A stretch of DNA of 64,000 nucleotides from Grimontia sedimenti (GTDB lineage: Bacteria; Pseudomonadota; Gammaproteobacteria; Enterobacterales; Vibrionaceae), in NCBI RefSeq assembly GCF_011045095.1, contig NZ_JAALDL010000011.1, positions 124,001-188,000 on the forward strand, given 5' to 3'. Made by a program: the position numbers and the translations under genes. Below, piece by piece: positions 26,749 through 33,782 of the stretch (position 1 is its first letter; every line of letters starts with the position of its first letter). Under the pieces are notes generated by a model that did no database searches, was not told where the DNA came from, and saw only the letters and a list, made by a program, of their open reading frames with translations.

Positions 26749-26766
26749 GTGGTTGGTGTAATTAAT

Positions 26767-27054
26767 ATGAATTCTATCCTCGAGAACAAACAATATTTAA
26801 CAGATTCGATAATATCGGAAATCATGAGTCGATTAGAGTCTGAGTCAGAAAGTGCTATTTCAGCGAAAGATATTGTCCCATCGATGTCATTGCGTGATGA
26901 TCTTGGTATGGACTCAATGCAAGCAGTTTCACTCACTCTTGATTTGGAAGACTCTTTGGGGATATCCATCGATGACGAAGACTTAATCAAGCTTGACACT
27001 GTGAGTGATCTTTTAGAAATCATTGAATCCAAGCTAAGCGAAAAAAATGGATAA
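26767..27054 (+). CDS. Stand-alone acyl carrier protein
   Basis: A 95-residue acidic acyl carrier protein from ATG 26767 (a GTG at 26749 is an alternative start). The phosphopantetheine attachment motif is intact: DDLGMDSMQAV with Ser50. Helix 2 continues as SLTLDLEDSLGISIDDEDLIKLDTVSDLLEIIESKL. It would carry a growing or finished acyl chain as a thioester after activation by a phosphopantetheinyl transferase encoded elsewhere. Its stop overlaps the start of the ketosynthase gene by eight bases, so the two are coupled. Codon content is noticeably AT-rich relative to neighbours outside the cluster. It is distinct from a housekeeping AcpP, which normally sits in the fab locus. Confidence 0.9.
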   Translation: MNSILENKQYLTDSIISEIMSRLESESESAISAKDIVPSMSLRDDLGMDSMQAVSLTLDLEDSLGISIDDEDLIKLDTVSDLLEIIESKLSEKNG

Positions 27055-28297
27055 TCGTAGACGTGTTGTCGTAACAGGGGTTGGCGTTGTTTCATCCATC
27101 GGCAACGACTTTGACACTTTTACTGAATCGCTAAAGCTTGGTCGCAGTGGTCTTCGCGCTGTCGAATCTTGGTCTGAATATGGATTAACGAGCCGTGTTG
27201 CCGGTTTAATTGATTTAGATGAAGCCAAAATACAGTCCACGAACATTCCGCTCAAACTCCGCCGGGCGATGCCGACCTCAACACTCTATTGCAGTGTTGC
27301 CGCCAATGACGCGATTTCGGCTTCCGGCTTAAGTTCTGAAGCGCTCTCTGACCCGCGAACGGCCTGTCTTGTCGGCAGCGGTGTGGCGGATGTCGGTGTG
27401 ATACACCGAGAAGGCGTAAGGTATTTCGATGGTCAGGTTCGAAGAACTGAACCTTATACCGTGCTCAAATCCATGAGCAGCACCCCGAGTGCACTTCTCA
27501 CCAAACTCTTTGGTATTAATGGGCGAAGCTATTCTATTTCGTCGGCGTGTGCGACAGGTACGCACAATATCGGACATGCGTATGAACTGATACGTGATGG
27601 AGTGATAGACAGAGCCATCACAGGTGGTTGTGAGGAAGTGAGCGACCTGATCGTCGCTTCCTTTCAAGCGTTGAGAATGGCGCTGTCCACCGGCTTTAAT
27701 GACACCCCCGAAACGGCATCACGCCCCTACGATCGCGACAGAGATGGCTTTGTGATTAGCGGCGGGGCAGGAGTGCTTGTCTTAGAGTCACTTGATTCTG
27801 CGTTGGCGCGTAATGCGCCAATTTATGCAGAAATCGCAGGTTATGCCGCTAACTCAGATCCTTATGATTTGGTTCTGCCTCAAGCTGATGGCGGTACATT
27901 TGTTGACTGTATTGCCAGCGCGTTAGAAGACGCGTGTATTGACTCTGCCGATATCGATGCAATCAATACGCATGGGACAGGCACCGTCGCGGGTGATGTG
28001 GCGGAGGTCAATGGATTACGCCGTGCATTTGGCGGCAATGTTCCAAGGTTCTCGTCAACGAAATCCATGACTGGACACGCCATAGGGGCGGTGGGTGCTA
28101 TCGAGCTGATTGCATGCATCGCCATGCTAAAAGATGGCTTCATTGCGCCATCCATCAATATCGAAAATATTGACCCTCTGTTTGAGGATGCTCCCATCGT
28201 ACGTGAAACCACACAAGCTGATTTGAAGAGAGTTCTGTCTTTAAATTTCGGTTTTGGTGGCACGAATGCGGCGACCATTCTGCAAAAAGTGGAATGA
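27047..28297 (+). CDS. FabB-like beta-ketoacyl-ACP synthase
   Basis: A 416-residue thiolase-fold condensing enzyme with the complete Cys-His-His triad: Cys168 in SISSACATGT, His309 in NTHGTGTVAGD and His344 in KSMTGHAIGAVGAIE. The C-terminal FIAPSINIENIDPLFEDAPIV and LSLNFGFGGTNA are close to the FabB (KAS I) pattern. It should elongate an acyl chain on the adjacent ACP with malonyl units. The start ATG lies inside the ACP gene. There is no ketoreductase, malonyl transferase or enoyl reductase in the cluster, so those steps would have to be borrowed from primary fatty acid synthesis. A decarboxylating or chain-initiating role is also possible. Confidence 0.93.
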   Translation: MDNRRRVVVTGVGVVSSIGNDFDTFTESLKLGRSGLRAVESWSEYGLTSRVAGLIDLDEAKIQSTNIPLKLRRAMPTSTLYCSVAANDAISASGLSSEALSDPRTACLVGSGVADVGVIHREGVRYFDGQVRRTEPYTVLKSMSSTPSALLTKLFGINGRSYSISSACATGTHNIGHAYELIRDGVIDRAITGGCEEVSDLIVASFQALRMALSTGFNDTPETASRPYDRDRDGFVISGGAGVLVLESLDSALARNAPIYAEIAGYAANSDPYDLVLPQADGGTFVDCIASALEDACIDSADIDAINTHGTGTVAGDVAEVNGLRRAFGGNVPRFSSTKSMTGHAIGAVGAIELIACIAMLKDGFIAPSINIENIDPLFEDAPIVRETTQADLKRVLSLNFGFGGTNAATILQKVE

Positions 28298-28310
28298 CCT
28301 TTGTCTGTGA

Positions 28311-28826
28311 ATGGCGTCTATGAATCGAAATATTATTGATGGATTGAGGGGGCCACAGGGTGGATTGAGTAAAGCGGCTGTCCGTTCAATCTTGCCCTAT
28401 GGTGATGCCTTTTTATTCGTTGATTCAGTAAGTTATTTGACTGAGTCTGAGGCCGTGGCGCAATACCATATCCCTGAATCTTCAGATCTGATTGATGCAC
28501 ACTTCAAACATGTCAGCATGATGCCTGGCGTTTTGATGGGTGAAGCATTAGCACAGGCCGGCATTGTATTGATTCACTACCGGAGTGAATTTGAAGAAGA
28601 AACCGATGTGGTTGCCAGCACTGTCAGCCAAATGCGATTTAAGTCTCCTGCTCTGCCGGGAGACACCTTAGAAGCGCGCGTCAGTATAAAGGCCATCAAC
28701 CGATTGGGCGCTAGGCTAACGGGTAATTCCTATGTGAATGGGCGGGAAGTGTTGGCTGCCACGTTCGATCTGTCGTTTATCAAGCGAAAAAATCTCATTG
28801 AGCATATTTCTCAACATGCCTCATAG
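28311..28826 (+). CDS. FabZ-like 3-hydroxyacyl-ACP dehydratase
   Basis: A 171-residue hotdog-fold protein. The FabZ pattern is visible: RSILPYGDAFLFVDSV (in place of LPHRYPFLLVD), DAHFKHVSMMPGVLMGEALAQAG with the catalytic His and Glu kept, then MRFKSPALPGDTLEARVSI. The usual first-motif His is Tyr here (LPYG). It follows the ketosynthase by 13 bases. It would dehydrate a 3-hydroxyacyl-ACP to the 2-enoyl product. An alternative start is the ATG at 28320. A strong stem-loop follows the gene, separating it from the GNAT genes. Confidence 0.88.
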   Translation: MASMNRNIIDGLRGPQGGLSKAAVRSILPYGDAFLFVDSVSYLTESEAVAQYHIPESSDLIDAHFKHVSMMPGVLMGEALAQAGIVLIHYRSEFEEETDVVASTVSQMRFKSPALPGDTLEARVSIKAINRLGARLTGNSYVNGREVLAATFDLSFIKRKNLIEHISQHAS

Positions 28827-28831
28827 GCCTG

Positions 28832-28862
28832 AACGACCTGAATCCTGCATATTCAGGTCGTT
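28832..28862 (+). terminator. Stem-loop between dehydratase and GNAT genes
   Basis: AACGACCTGAAT / ATTCAGGTCGTT, a 12-bp perfect stem with a 7-base loop. Only TTTGGG follows, so it may be a partial terminator or an mRNA-processing site dividing the acyl genes from the acyltransferase genes. Confidence 0.55.
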
Positions 28863-28923
28863 TGGGTATAGACCTCGCCGAATAGTGAGCGTGTTTTCCT
28901 TATAAAAAAGAGTGGAGATTTCA

Positions 28924-29373
28924 GTGTCATTTAGATTGGCAACGGTGGATGATTATCTTGATTTAGCATCATCAGGATTCAAATGTTCAACATATAAAAA
29001 CCTGGCTTACCCTCTTGGCTGCTCACAATCCGAACTTGATGCGGCGTTGGGTGATGGAGATTTCGTGGTATTGAGTGGAACCACCAAAGTCGGGTTTCTC
29101 AGAATAAGAGCTGTGTTCGAGGGCATTGCCTATATAGATGTTCATTTGCTGTGTGACTCTGCTGACGAAAATATCAAGTTCGTCATGAACTGGTTGGCCC
29201 GGAACTACAGCATCGGTAAGTATTATGTCCAGTTACTCCCTCATGAACAGCAAGAGATAGATTGCCTGAAACGATTAGGTTTTACTGAAGAAGCCCGTTT
29301 GAGAGATCAGTTGTTTGTTGAAGGCGCTTATTACGATTTATTAATGCTGGGAAGTGAGGATCAACGTGTTTGA
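28924..29373 (+). CDS. GNAT-family acyltransferase 1 of peptide cluster
   Basis: A 149-residue protein of the GNAT fold, from the GTG at 28924, which has GGAG at the right distance. The C-terminal half is recognisable (WLARNYSIGKYYVQLLPHEQQEIDCLKRLGFTEEARLRDQLFVEGAYYDLLMLG), matching the RimJ/RimL-type ending, but the acyl-CoA loop (Q/R-x-x-G-x-G/A) is not evident. The acyl donor could therefore be an acyl-ACP or an unusual CoA thioester. It overlaps the second GNAT gene. Inference: with its neighbour it may attach an acyl group made by the upstream ACP/ketosynthase/dehydratase to the Lys-rich peptide of this cluster. Confidence 0.75.
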   Translation: MSFRLATVDDYLDLASSGFKCSTYKNLAYPLGCSQSELDAALGDGDFVVLSGTTKVGFLRIRAVFEGIAYIDVHLLCDSADENIKFVMNWLARNYSIGKYYVQLLPHEQQEIDCLKRLGFTEEARLRDQLFVEGAYYDLLMLGSEDQRV

Positions 29374-29968
29374 CAGTGTTCGTGGAATTTATTGTGCTTT
29401 GCGTCGTCCCAATCTCGAAGATATTGATACCATTGCTCGCTGGCTGGAAGACCCCTATCTGAATTCAACGGTTTTTGACAGCTCGACGTTTGTAGATGGT
29501 GCTCAGGACCAAGTGATGAGTTGGCTTGAACAAAATGCTGCGGTTTATGGTGGAGACAACCTTTTAGGCTTGGTGTGTTCAGTCAAAAGTGGCAAGCCAA
29601 TCGGGATGGTCTGGTTCAATAACATCGATTGGAAAAGCCGCACTGCAGATCTTCGTTACCTCGTGGGAGAAGCGGAATACCGTACCAGTGTCTTTGGGCC
29701 AGAGATAGCACTGCTGAGTTTGCAAATGGCCTTTAATGTCATGAATTTACATAAGGTCTATGGTTATGTTCTTTCAGGGAATGAGGATTCCATTCGTCTG
29801 GCAGAATTTGGTGGTATCAAAGAAGGTGTGCTGAAAAACTATGTCCCTGTGGGGGATGGATGGAACGACTACCATCTTTACGCCATGTTTTCAGAGGATT
29901 TCCGGGCATTTTTGCAAGAGCACAAAGAGGGCGTATTGCGCCGTCACTTTAGGCAAGGGCTCTTCTAA
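29366..29968 (+). CDS. GNAT-family acyltransferase 2 of peptide cluster (RimJ/RimL-like)
   Basis: A 200-residue GNAT protein from the GTG at 29366, preceded by GTGAGGA at good distance and overlapping the previous gene by eight bases. The RimJ/RimL layout is clear: an N-terminal CALRRPNLEDIDTIARWLEDP, then GKPIGMVWFNNIDWKSRTADLRYLVGE, FGPEIALLSLQMAFNVMNLHKVYGYVLSGNEDSIRLAEFGGIKEGVL and a C-terminal GDGWNDYHLYAMF. This family acylates amines, including protein N termini. GNATs are known to acylate RiPP peptides (goadvionin and selidamide types), so peptide acylation is a reasonable hypothesis here. The acceptor is unproven. Confidence 0.82.
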   Translation: MFDSVRGIYCALRRPNLEDIDTIARWLEDPYLNSTVFDSSTFVDGAQDQVMSWLEQNAAVYGGDNLLGLVCSVKSGKPIGMVWFNNIDWKSRTADLRYLVGEAEYRTSVFGPEIALLSLQMAFNVMNLHKVYGYVLSGNEDSIRLAEFGGIKEGVLKNYVPVGDGWNDYHLYAMFSEDFRAFLQEHKEGVLRRHFRQGLF

Positions 29969-29970
29969 AC

Positions 29971-30585
29971 GTGGCCTTGCTTGTATTGCTGCTCATCGCC
30001 GTTGTCTGTTTGTCTTTTCTTTACCCGCGATTCATTGGGGATCGCGTTGGCATTCTGCTCATGCTGCCCGTCATCGCTTATACCTTGTATTTCTATCTGG
30101 ATTGGCAACTGGCATCCTTTGTTCAAATCAGCGCTTCGGTCTTGGGTGGCATTGTTGTTGGCTGCGTCTTACTTATCGCGGGAATGCCACTGAGTTCGCC
30201 ACAACCCAAAAAGTTTATGGCTGATAGCATCCGCGGGATCAAGTGCCTAAAAGAAAACAGAAACTATCTGATATTTCAATTGGGGATAACAGGTTACGAA
30301 GAGCTGATATGGCGGGTATTTTTAATCAGTACGCTGATGTTGGCTTTACCGGCGTGGGCCGCTATTTTCCTGTCAGCCTTATTGTTTTGGGCTGTTCATG
30401 AGGAAAACAGACCGCTAGGGTGGCACTCATTAGAGTTCTTTCTTTTCGTAATACTCCTTGGCGTTGCGTATGTGGTGACTGATTCCCTGTTGTTCGTCTG
30501 GATTGTTCATCTCACTAGAAATATCTTTATCCTTTCCGCATCATTCTATGAGGAATATCAGGACAGCCTTAAGGTCAGTTCATGA
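29971..30585 (+). CDS. CPBP-family intramembrane protease (maturation or immunity candidate)
   Basis: A 204-residue membrane protein with at least six hydrophobic segments and all three CPBP (Abi) protease motifs: EEhhhR (Glu110, Glu111, Arg115 in YEELIWR), FxxxH (Phe139-His143 in FWAVH) and HxxxN (His180-Asn184 in HLTRN). Members cleave CAAX-type or other membrane substrates, and in several bacteriocin loci (plantaricin, sakacin 23K) CPBP proteins give self-immunity. It begins with GTG three bases after the GNAT stop, so it is in the same operon. Its stop overlaps the converging MacB-like gene by six bases. A role in maturing or resisting the cluster's peptide is inferred from context. Confidence 0.82.
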   Translation: MALLVLLLIAVVCLSFLYPRFIGDRVGILLMLPVIAYTLYFYLDWQLASFVQISASVLGGIVVGCVLLIAGMPLSSPQPKKFMADSIRGIKCLKENRNYLIFQLGITGYEELIWRVFLISTLMLALPAWAAIFLSALLFWAVHEENRPLGWHSLEFFLFVILLGVAYVVTDSLLFVWIVHLTRNIFILSASFYEEYQDSLKVSS

Positions 30586-31824
30586 GTCCCTAAGCGCGTC
30601 CACGGGTTTCATTTGGGCTGCTCTTCGGGCGGGCAAGTATCCCGCAACTAATCCAACCAAAATAGATACAAAAAGGGCAATGCTGATGCCCAAGATGCCG
30701 GGGAATAACGGAAAGCCGGTAAAGAAGTCCAAGATCACGCCGATCAGCATGCCCACGGCTAAACCCGCCAAACCGCCAATCAGGCAAATGAGCACGGATT
30801 CCACAATAAACTGAATCATGATGTGGCTGCGGTGGGCGCCAATCGCGGCACGAATTCCGATTTCCCGCGTCCGTTCAGCAACCGCCGTGCTCATGATCCC
30901 ACCAACGCCAATGGCACCAACGATCAACGCACTAGAAGCGGCAATAATGCCGATAATGGTCACGCCGCCAAGAATGTTGTCTGTGGTTCTAATGTAGGAA
31001 GCGAGTGTGCTGCTTTGATATTCAAAAACGCCTTGATAACGACGGGAAAGCACGCCTTTTATCTGTGCAGCGGCTGCTTCTGCGGCCTCTACCGTTGTGG
31101 CTTCAGCTTGAATGTAGCTCACGTCATTATTGCCGTTAAGTGCCTGTACCAGTGGGTAACTGACTAAGATGCGGTTATTCACATCGCCTCCCGCAGAGCC
31201 GATGCTGGCCAGTAAATCCCGACTTTTAGAACGGAGCACGCCAACAACCTGATATTCACGACCCGATATTCGAAACGGGTGACCTAAAGGGTTCGATATG
31301 CCAGGGAACAAATCTGAGGCGACGGTTTCGCCGATAATAGCGACAGGTCTGCGATTTCTGATTTCTGTGTCTCTTAGGCCTCTGCCAATCCGCAATTGAT
31401 CGTTGTTGATGGTTAAAAAGGCGGCATTGACGCCAACCACTTCAGCATTGCTGTAGCGATTGCCGGCTTGGACGATGGGAGGTGAGCCTCTGGGTTTAAC
31501 GATGGGGCTGATCAGGTTGACGGATGGGCAACAATCTCCCTGAAGTGCGATTAAATCGTTATTGGTGATGCCTGTGCCTGTCCGCATCCGCTTGTGGGGA
31601 TCTTTGCTGCTATTTGCGCGATATACCCAAACAGACTTGAGACCAAAGGTTTCTAACTCCTGCATGACGAAAGCTTTACCGCCAGTACTGACAGTATCTA
31701 CCGTCATGACTGCGGCGATACCGACGGCAATACCAATCATACTCAGCATGGATCTGCCCCAGTTCGCCAGCATGGCAAGCCGGGCTTCTCTGAACAAATC
31801 AGGCAGAATTCGTAATTCCTTCAT
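30580..31824 (-). CDS. MacB-like ABC transporter permease
   Basis: A 414-residue FtsX/MacB-type permease: one N-terminal membrane segment (MLSMIGIAVGIAAVMTVDTVSTGG), a large periplasmic domain of about 220 residues, then three membrane segments near the C terminus (about 275-410). The family's IGIRAAIGAHRSHIMIQFIVESVLIC is present. It pairs with the ATP-binding protein upstream (four-base overlap) and the MacA-like adaptor. MacAB-TolC systems export peptides, siderophores and lipopeptides from the periplasm. An outer-membrane TolC would be supplied from elsewhere. In this cluster the cargo may be the modified peptide; that is inference. Confidence 0.9.
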   Translation of the reverse strand: MKELRILPDLFREARLAMLANWGRSMLSMIGIAVGIAAVMTVDTVSTGGKAFVMQELETFGLKSVWVYRANSSKDPHKRMRTGTGITNNDLIALQGDCCPSVNLISPIVKPRGSPPIVQAGNRYSNAEVVGVNAAFLTINNDQLRIGRGLRDTEIRNRRPVAIIGETVASDLFPGISNPLGHPFRISGREYQVVGVLRSKSRDLLASIGSAGGDVNNRILVSYPLVQALNGNNDVSYIQAEATTVEAAEAAAAQIKGVLSRRYQGVFEYQSSTLASYIRTTDNILGGVTIIGIIAASSALIVGAIGVGGIMSTAVAERTREIGIRAAIGAHRSHIMIQFIVESVLICLIGGLAGLAVGMLIGVILDFFTGFPLFPGILGISIALFVSILVGLVAGYLPARRAAQMKPVDALRDS

Positions 31825-32483
31825 ACCACTATCCTGCCATCTCGCATATGCACAACTCTGTCAGCCGCCTGCGCTAAATGCGCATCGTGTGTGACCATCA
31901 CAATGGTATGACCCTCAGCATGCAACTCCTTGAACAAGTCCATCACCTGCTGACCTGTTTTACTGTCTAAAGCGCCGGTGGGTTCATCTGCAATCAGTAG
32001 TTTGGGTTTGTTGACCAGTGCCCGAGCGATGGCAACCCGCTGTTGCTGACCACCTGAGAGTTGATTAGGTAAGTGAGTGGCACGATCTGCGAGGCCGACG
32101 CGTTCAAGAGCGGCAATAGCAAGCGCCTGGCGCTGAGAAGACGGAGTGCCTTGATACACCAATGGAAGCATGACATTCGCTAATGCGTCACGGCGCGAGA
32201 GCAGGTTAAACGACTGAAATATAAACCCCATTAAAGATGAGCGGAGTTTTGAAAGTCCATCATCGTCAGTTTGATGAACACCTATGCCGTCTAAGTGGTA
32301 GGTGCCTTTATCTGCTTTGTCTAAACAGCCAATGATGTTGAGAAGGGTACTTTTCCCCGAACCTGAGGCACCCATGATCGCGACGAATTCACCCTGATCG
32401 ATAGTCAGGTCAACACCCCTGATGATGGGTAGCGGGGTGTCTCCCCGAAAATAGGATTTATGCAAGGATTCAATTTTGATCAT
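31821..32483 (-). CDS. MacB-type ABC transporter ATP-binding protein
   Basis: A 220-residue ATPase from ATG 32483 of the LolD/MacB group. Walker A is GASGSGKSTLLN, the signature is [15 protein letters not shown], Walker B is KLLIADEPTGALD and the H-loop is VTHD. Here the ATPase and permease are separate proteins rather than the fused MacB. Its start overlaps the adaptor gene by 14 bases and its stop overlaps the permease, so the three genes form one unit. The export direction follows from the family and the adaptor. Confidence 0.92.
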   Translation of the reverse strand: MIKIESLHKSYFRGDTPLPIIRGVDLTIDQGEFVAIMGASGSGKSTLLNIIGCLDKADKGTYHLDGIGVHQTDDDGLSKLRSSLMGFIFQSFNLLSRRDALANVMLPLVYQGTPSSQRQALAIAALERVGLADRATHLPNQLSGGQQQRVAIARALVNKPKLLIADEPTGALDSKTGQQVMDLFKELHAEGHTIVMVTHDAHLAQAADRVVHMRDGRIVV

Positions 32484-33558
32484 CGTTAGTGATAAACCTT
32501 GCTGAACGCCCATTCTCTAGATATCCGCTATCAAACAGCGCCACTGTCTGTCCTTCTTGAACCCCGCTGAGTATTTCGACATGTGTGTCGGTTTCTAACC
32601 CTGATTCAACAGGTTGTAAGCGAATCGCACCTTGTTCAATCAGCGCAACCTCAAAAAGCCCCGGCTCGCGCTCGCGTAAGGCGCTGTAGGGCAGGCTGAG
32701 CGCATTGCCACGTTCTTCGATAACAATTTCGATATCCAGTTGTTGCCCCAAGAGCAATTGTGGCGCATCTGCTCCCAGTGCCATGCGAACGGGAAAGGTA
32801 TTCAAATAGCGCTCTGTTGAGCGTTCAATCGCGGGGCCTATCCAATGGATTTGGGTTTGCCAAACTAGGTCAGGAAAAGCATCAGAACTTACGTTGACGA
32901 CCTGGCCAAGATGAATTCTTCCAGTGTCCACAGCATCTAAATTGGCTTCTATTTCCCAACCCTCGACAGCAACGAGTTGGAAAAGCTGTGTGCCGGCCTC
33001 AACCCATTGCCCGGACTCGGTCCACTTATCCGTGACAACGGCATCGAAGGGAGCGTCCAGTCTCTGCCAATCTTGTTCAATTGCGCTCATTTGAGCGTCG
33101 GCTTGAGCAATAGCAACCGAGGCTTTCGCCGTTTCGAGTTCATATTGAGCTTGGTCGAGGGCTTCGACAGCGACGAGCTTTCTATCGGAGAGTTCGGACA
33201 GTCTGTTGTAACGTTGTTTCTGCTCTTTCAAGCGAACAGTTTCTTGCTGAACGACGGCTTGAGCGCGTTTGAGTCTGGCAATTGATGCGCGGTTATCCAT
33301 GGAAGCCAAGGTGTCGTCCTTTTTCACCCGATCGCCACGGGCAACATAAACTTCCTCTATACGGCCATTAACCAAGGCGGTCAGGGAAACGGTTCGGTCA
33401 TTGATCACCTCACCTGTAACGCGAATGATGTAGGCCATGTCATTACGTTGCACCTCAACACCAGAAACACTAAGAGGCGGCTCTTCATAGAAAAAGTAGC
33501 CAGCAGCAATGGCAGCCAGAATGACGGCGGCGAATATGCTTTTGAAATAGCGTCTCAT
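32470..33558 (-). CDS. MacA/HlyD-like periplasmic adaptor
   Basis: A 362-residue membrane fusion protein. An N-terminal membrane anchor (SIFAAVILAAIAAGYFFYE) is followed by a lipoyl-like beta-hairpin (GRIEEVYVARGDRVKKDDTLASMDNR), a coiled-coil hairpin of about 70 residues (ARLKRAQAVVQQETVRLKEQKQ to VAIAQADAQM) and beta-barrel and membrane-proximal domains. It links the MacB-type pump to a TolC-like channel. It is the first of the three efflux genes, 224 bases downstream of the peptide exporter gene. Such tripartite systems are common beside lipopeptide synthesis genes in Pseudomonas, which supports a secretion role here. Confidence 0.9.
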   Translation of the reverse strand: MRRYFKSIFAAVILAAIAAGYFFYEEPPLSVSGVEVQRNDMAYIIRVTGEVINDRTVSLTALVNGRIEEVYVARGDRVKKDDTLASMDNRASIARLKRAQAVVQQETVRLKEQKQRYNRLSELSDRKLVAVEALDQAQYELETAKASVAIAQADAQMSAIEQDWQRLDAPFDAVVTDKWTESGQWVEAGTQLFQLVAVEGWEIEANLDAVDTGRIHLGQVVNVSSDAFPDLVWQTQIHWIGPAIERSTERYLNTFPVRMALGADAPQLLLGQQLDIEIVIEERGNALSLPYSALREREPGLFEVALIEQGAIRLQPVESGLETDTHVEILSGVQEGQTVALFDSGYLENGRSARFITNDDQN

Positions 33559-33599
33559 TGATTGTGTCCATACTGTTTTAACTTCATAACAGAGGTTTT

Positions 33600-33640
33600 C
33601 AATTCCCTATGTACCCAAACAACATGAAGACGTTATCTCG
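33600..33640. repeat. Degenerate TACCCAAA…GAAGA dispersed motif
   Basis: CTATGTACCCAAACAACATG is similar to the motif at 9171-9195 (CTATACCCAAATGACCTGAA). It may be a short intergenic repeat of the genome; only two copies are visible here. Confidence 0.3.
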
Positions 33641-33782
33641 TTTACATTGTTCGGCTTTTGAGTCGGTTGTTAGAAGGGGCGTCCCTTTGATTTTTCAGCT
33701 GCCGCCTAGCCTCACTTAAACATCCTGAGTGCGTTGATGACTACCAAAGATTGAGATTTCGTAGAAAAACCACACTTTCGTC

